In this document: positions 63,046 to 64,000 of the stretch, piece by piece
Layout of the letters: each line of letters starts with the position of its first letter
Numbering within the stretch: the first letter of the stretch is position 1
Assembly (NCBI RefSeq): GCF_030994125.1
Contig: NZ_CP099917.1
Location: 3,615,589 to 3,679,588 of the forward strand
Direction: 5' to 3'
Origin: Pseudoalteromonas xiamenensis
GTDB lineage: Bacteria; Pseudomonadota; Gammaproteobacteria; Enterobacterales; Alteromonadaceae
Length of the DNA stretch: 64,000 nt
Made by a program: the position numbers and the translations under genes
The notes under the pieces: model-generated
Told to the model about the DNA's origin: nothing
Databases searched by the model: none
Seen by the model: only the letters and a program-made list of their open reading frames with translations

Positions 63046-63792
63046 CTAGGCAATTAGACTTTTCGTAATAACGCCAATCGCTAACGTTACCGCGGTACTG
63101 AGTAATGTACCAAGCATCACGTATTCTGTAAGTCTCTTGTCTTTTGCCTGAGTTAAATCCCCAAAGCGGAATACAGATTTTGCCGCGAGAATGAAACCAA
63201 CAGCTGCATAACTGTCCACTAATATAAACGTGAGTATTAAGAACCGCTCAAGAAATCCAATGTACTGCCCAGCATTTGGCAGGCCATCGTCTAACGTATT
63301 TATCCAAGGCCATTTAGACAGACTTATCGAAATAAATACGGATGCAGGAGACGTAATAAGGTGATAGGCGATTAGGATGAGTAACGCGTTGGAAAGAGGT
63401 GTATGAGTCCAATTAGGTAGGCTAAACCAGTCACTTTCGCAGCTTATCCATGTACACACAATGAGGATGGCTAGATGCGCAGTCTGATCAAGTAGAAATG
63501 CAGAAGTCGTTCCTTTGGAAAACGATTTTGCCACGTCGATGAAATAGTGTGAAATTGTGATTAATGCTGCACATATTAAAGCGTTTGACCAATCTTCCCA
63601 ACCTAGCGTGTATTCCCAACTTAATATAGCAATGAAGCTAAACAAGCCGTGCAGGCAGGCATGGACCCTCAACTTTTTCGATTGAAAATGATATCGATTT
63701 CTATCGAGAACCCAAGAAAAAGGTTGTAGGTTGAAATCGACCACAAGGTGAGTGAATATTAAAGGCAATAGCAAAAGATAGAATTCATTCAT
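63046..63792 (-). CDS. DUF3307 membrane protein
   Basis: A 248-residue membrane protein with about six helices. THLVVDFNLQP, then K..RVHACLHGL and HYFIDVAKS and DQTAHLAI are the conserved His/Asp motifs of DUF3307. Function unknown. Its ATG overlaps by four bases (ATGA) the stop of the upstream gene at the window edge, so the pair is coupled. DUF3307 genes are often next to SatD-type genes. Confidence 0.85.
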   Translation of the reverse strand: MNEFYLLLLPLIFTHLVVDFNLQPFSWVLDRNRYHFQSKKLRVHACLHGLFSFIAILSWEYTLGWEDWSNALICAALITISHYFIDVAKSFSKGTTSAFLLDQTAHLAILIVCTWISCESDWFSLPNWTHTPLSNALLILIAYHLITSPASVFISISLSKWPWINTLDDGLPNAGQYIGFLERFLILTFILVDSYAAVGFILAAKSVFRFGDLTQAKDKRLTEYVMLGTLLSTAVTLAIGVITKSLIA

Positions 63793-63998
63793 TTTAAGTG
63801 CGTTTCCTTACTTAACTCTAGAAACCGTTCAATGAATTGATAGTTTCCTAAATTCAATAATTTTGTTGCGTTTACTCGGCTGGTTCCCAGCAGTTCCGCG
63901 AGTTGATAATGATCATCAGCCTGTCGAGAAACATAATAATAGAGCGCTTTTGCTTGCTTTACGGTGGTTTCCCCAACAAGGTGATCAATGAGTTGTAT
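63789..63998 (-). CDS. C-terminal part of a SatD-like helix-turn-helix protein (runs off window)
   Basis: An open frame of 69 codons on the minus strand enters from the window edge and ends with TGA at 63791-63789, overlapping the DUF3307 start. The translated tail contains KQAKALYYYVSRQADDHY, QLAELLGTSRVNATKLLN and then IERFLEL, which reads as a helix-turn-helix. The SatD identity comes from the usual neighbour of DUF3307 and from this HTH-like end, so it is moderately uncertain. Confidence 0.5.
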   Translation of the reverse strand: MQLIDHLVGETTVKQAKALYYYVSRQADDHYQLAELLGTSRVNATKLLNLGNYQFIERFLELSKETHLK

Positions 63999-64000
63999 AT

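Noticed and set aside
1-64000. CRISPR arrays, rRNA or tRNA genes, prophage
   Set aside because: No regularly spaced direct repeats, no rRNA or tRNA signatures and no phage structural genes were seen.

Overview
The window reads as a chromosomal segment of a marine gammaproteobacterium, most likely an Alteromonadales member close to Pseudoalteromonas. This is inferred from gene content: large TonB-dependent receptors with an ERIEVTGS plug start, the trpE-G-D-CF-B-A order, recC-recB-recD, rnm-yciO-scpA-scpB-rluB, volA-like lipase, sohB and topA. I see no rRNA, tRNA or CRISPR array.

Layout. 1-659 is the end of DNA polymerase II. 880-8595 is a duplicated module of a TonB-dependent receptor plus a small two-cysteine lipoprotein, with near-identical promoters. 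8802-10563 is a divergent NemR-like repressor and old-yellow-enzyme reductase with three copies of an operator between them. 10755-14005 holds an EIIC-EAL protein and a GGDEF protein (c-di-GMP turnover). 14072-22764 is recC-recB-recD, with recC carrying an apparent one-base frameshift. 22827-24113 is an exported M20 amidohydrolase. 24114-25900 is a gene-poor accessory patch with an IS110-family transposase remnant, an orphan membrane coiled-coil protein and a hairpin cluster. 26164-40368 holds mostly single genes: Mpo1-like, FHA, CBS, M14 peptidase-like, TerB-like, a frameshifted YfcH-type epimerase, a TqsA-like exporter, a PepSY-PhoP-PhoQ-like operon, YciI, an NSS transporter, a CPBP protein, YciB and HU.

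40394-47254 is the complete tryptophan operon on the minus strand. Its leader holds TWO consecutive transcription attenuators. Each has its own leader peptide with three adjacent Trp codons, its own antiterminator pairing and its own intrinsic terminator. This is the most unusual regulatory system in the window. Divergent from it, 47348-51130 is the rnm-yciO-scpA-scpB-rluB operon (RNA 5' maturation, a YrdC-like protein, condensin partners, 23S pseudouridine synthase).

51219-64000 holds yciK, a VolA/Pla-1-type surface lipase, sohB, a dicarboxylate symporter, a large Ig-like lipoprotein, topA, and a DUF3307 gene coupled to the end of an upstream gene that runs off the window. Most single genes here are closed by clear intrinsic terminators. 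The two disrupted genes (recC and the YfcH-type gene) are both broken at homopolymer runs, so assembly error is a live alternative to real mutation.
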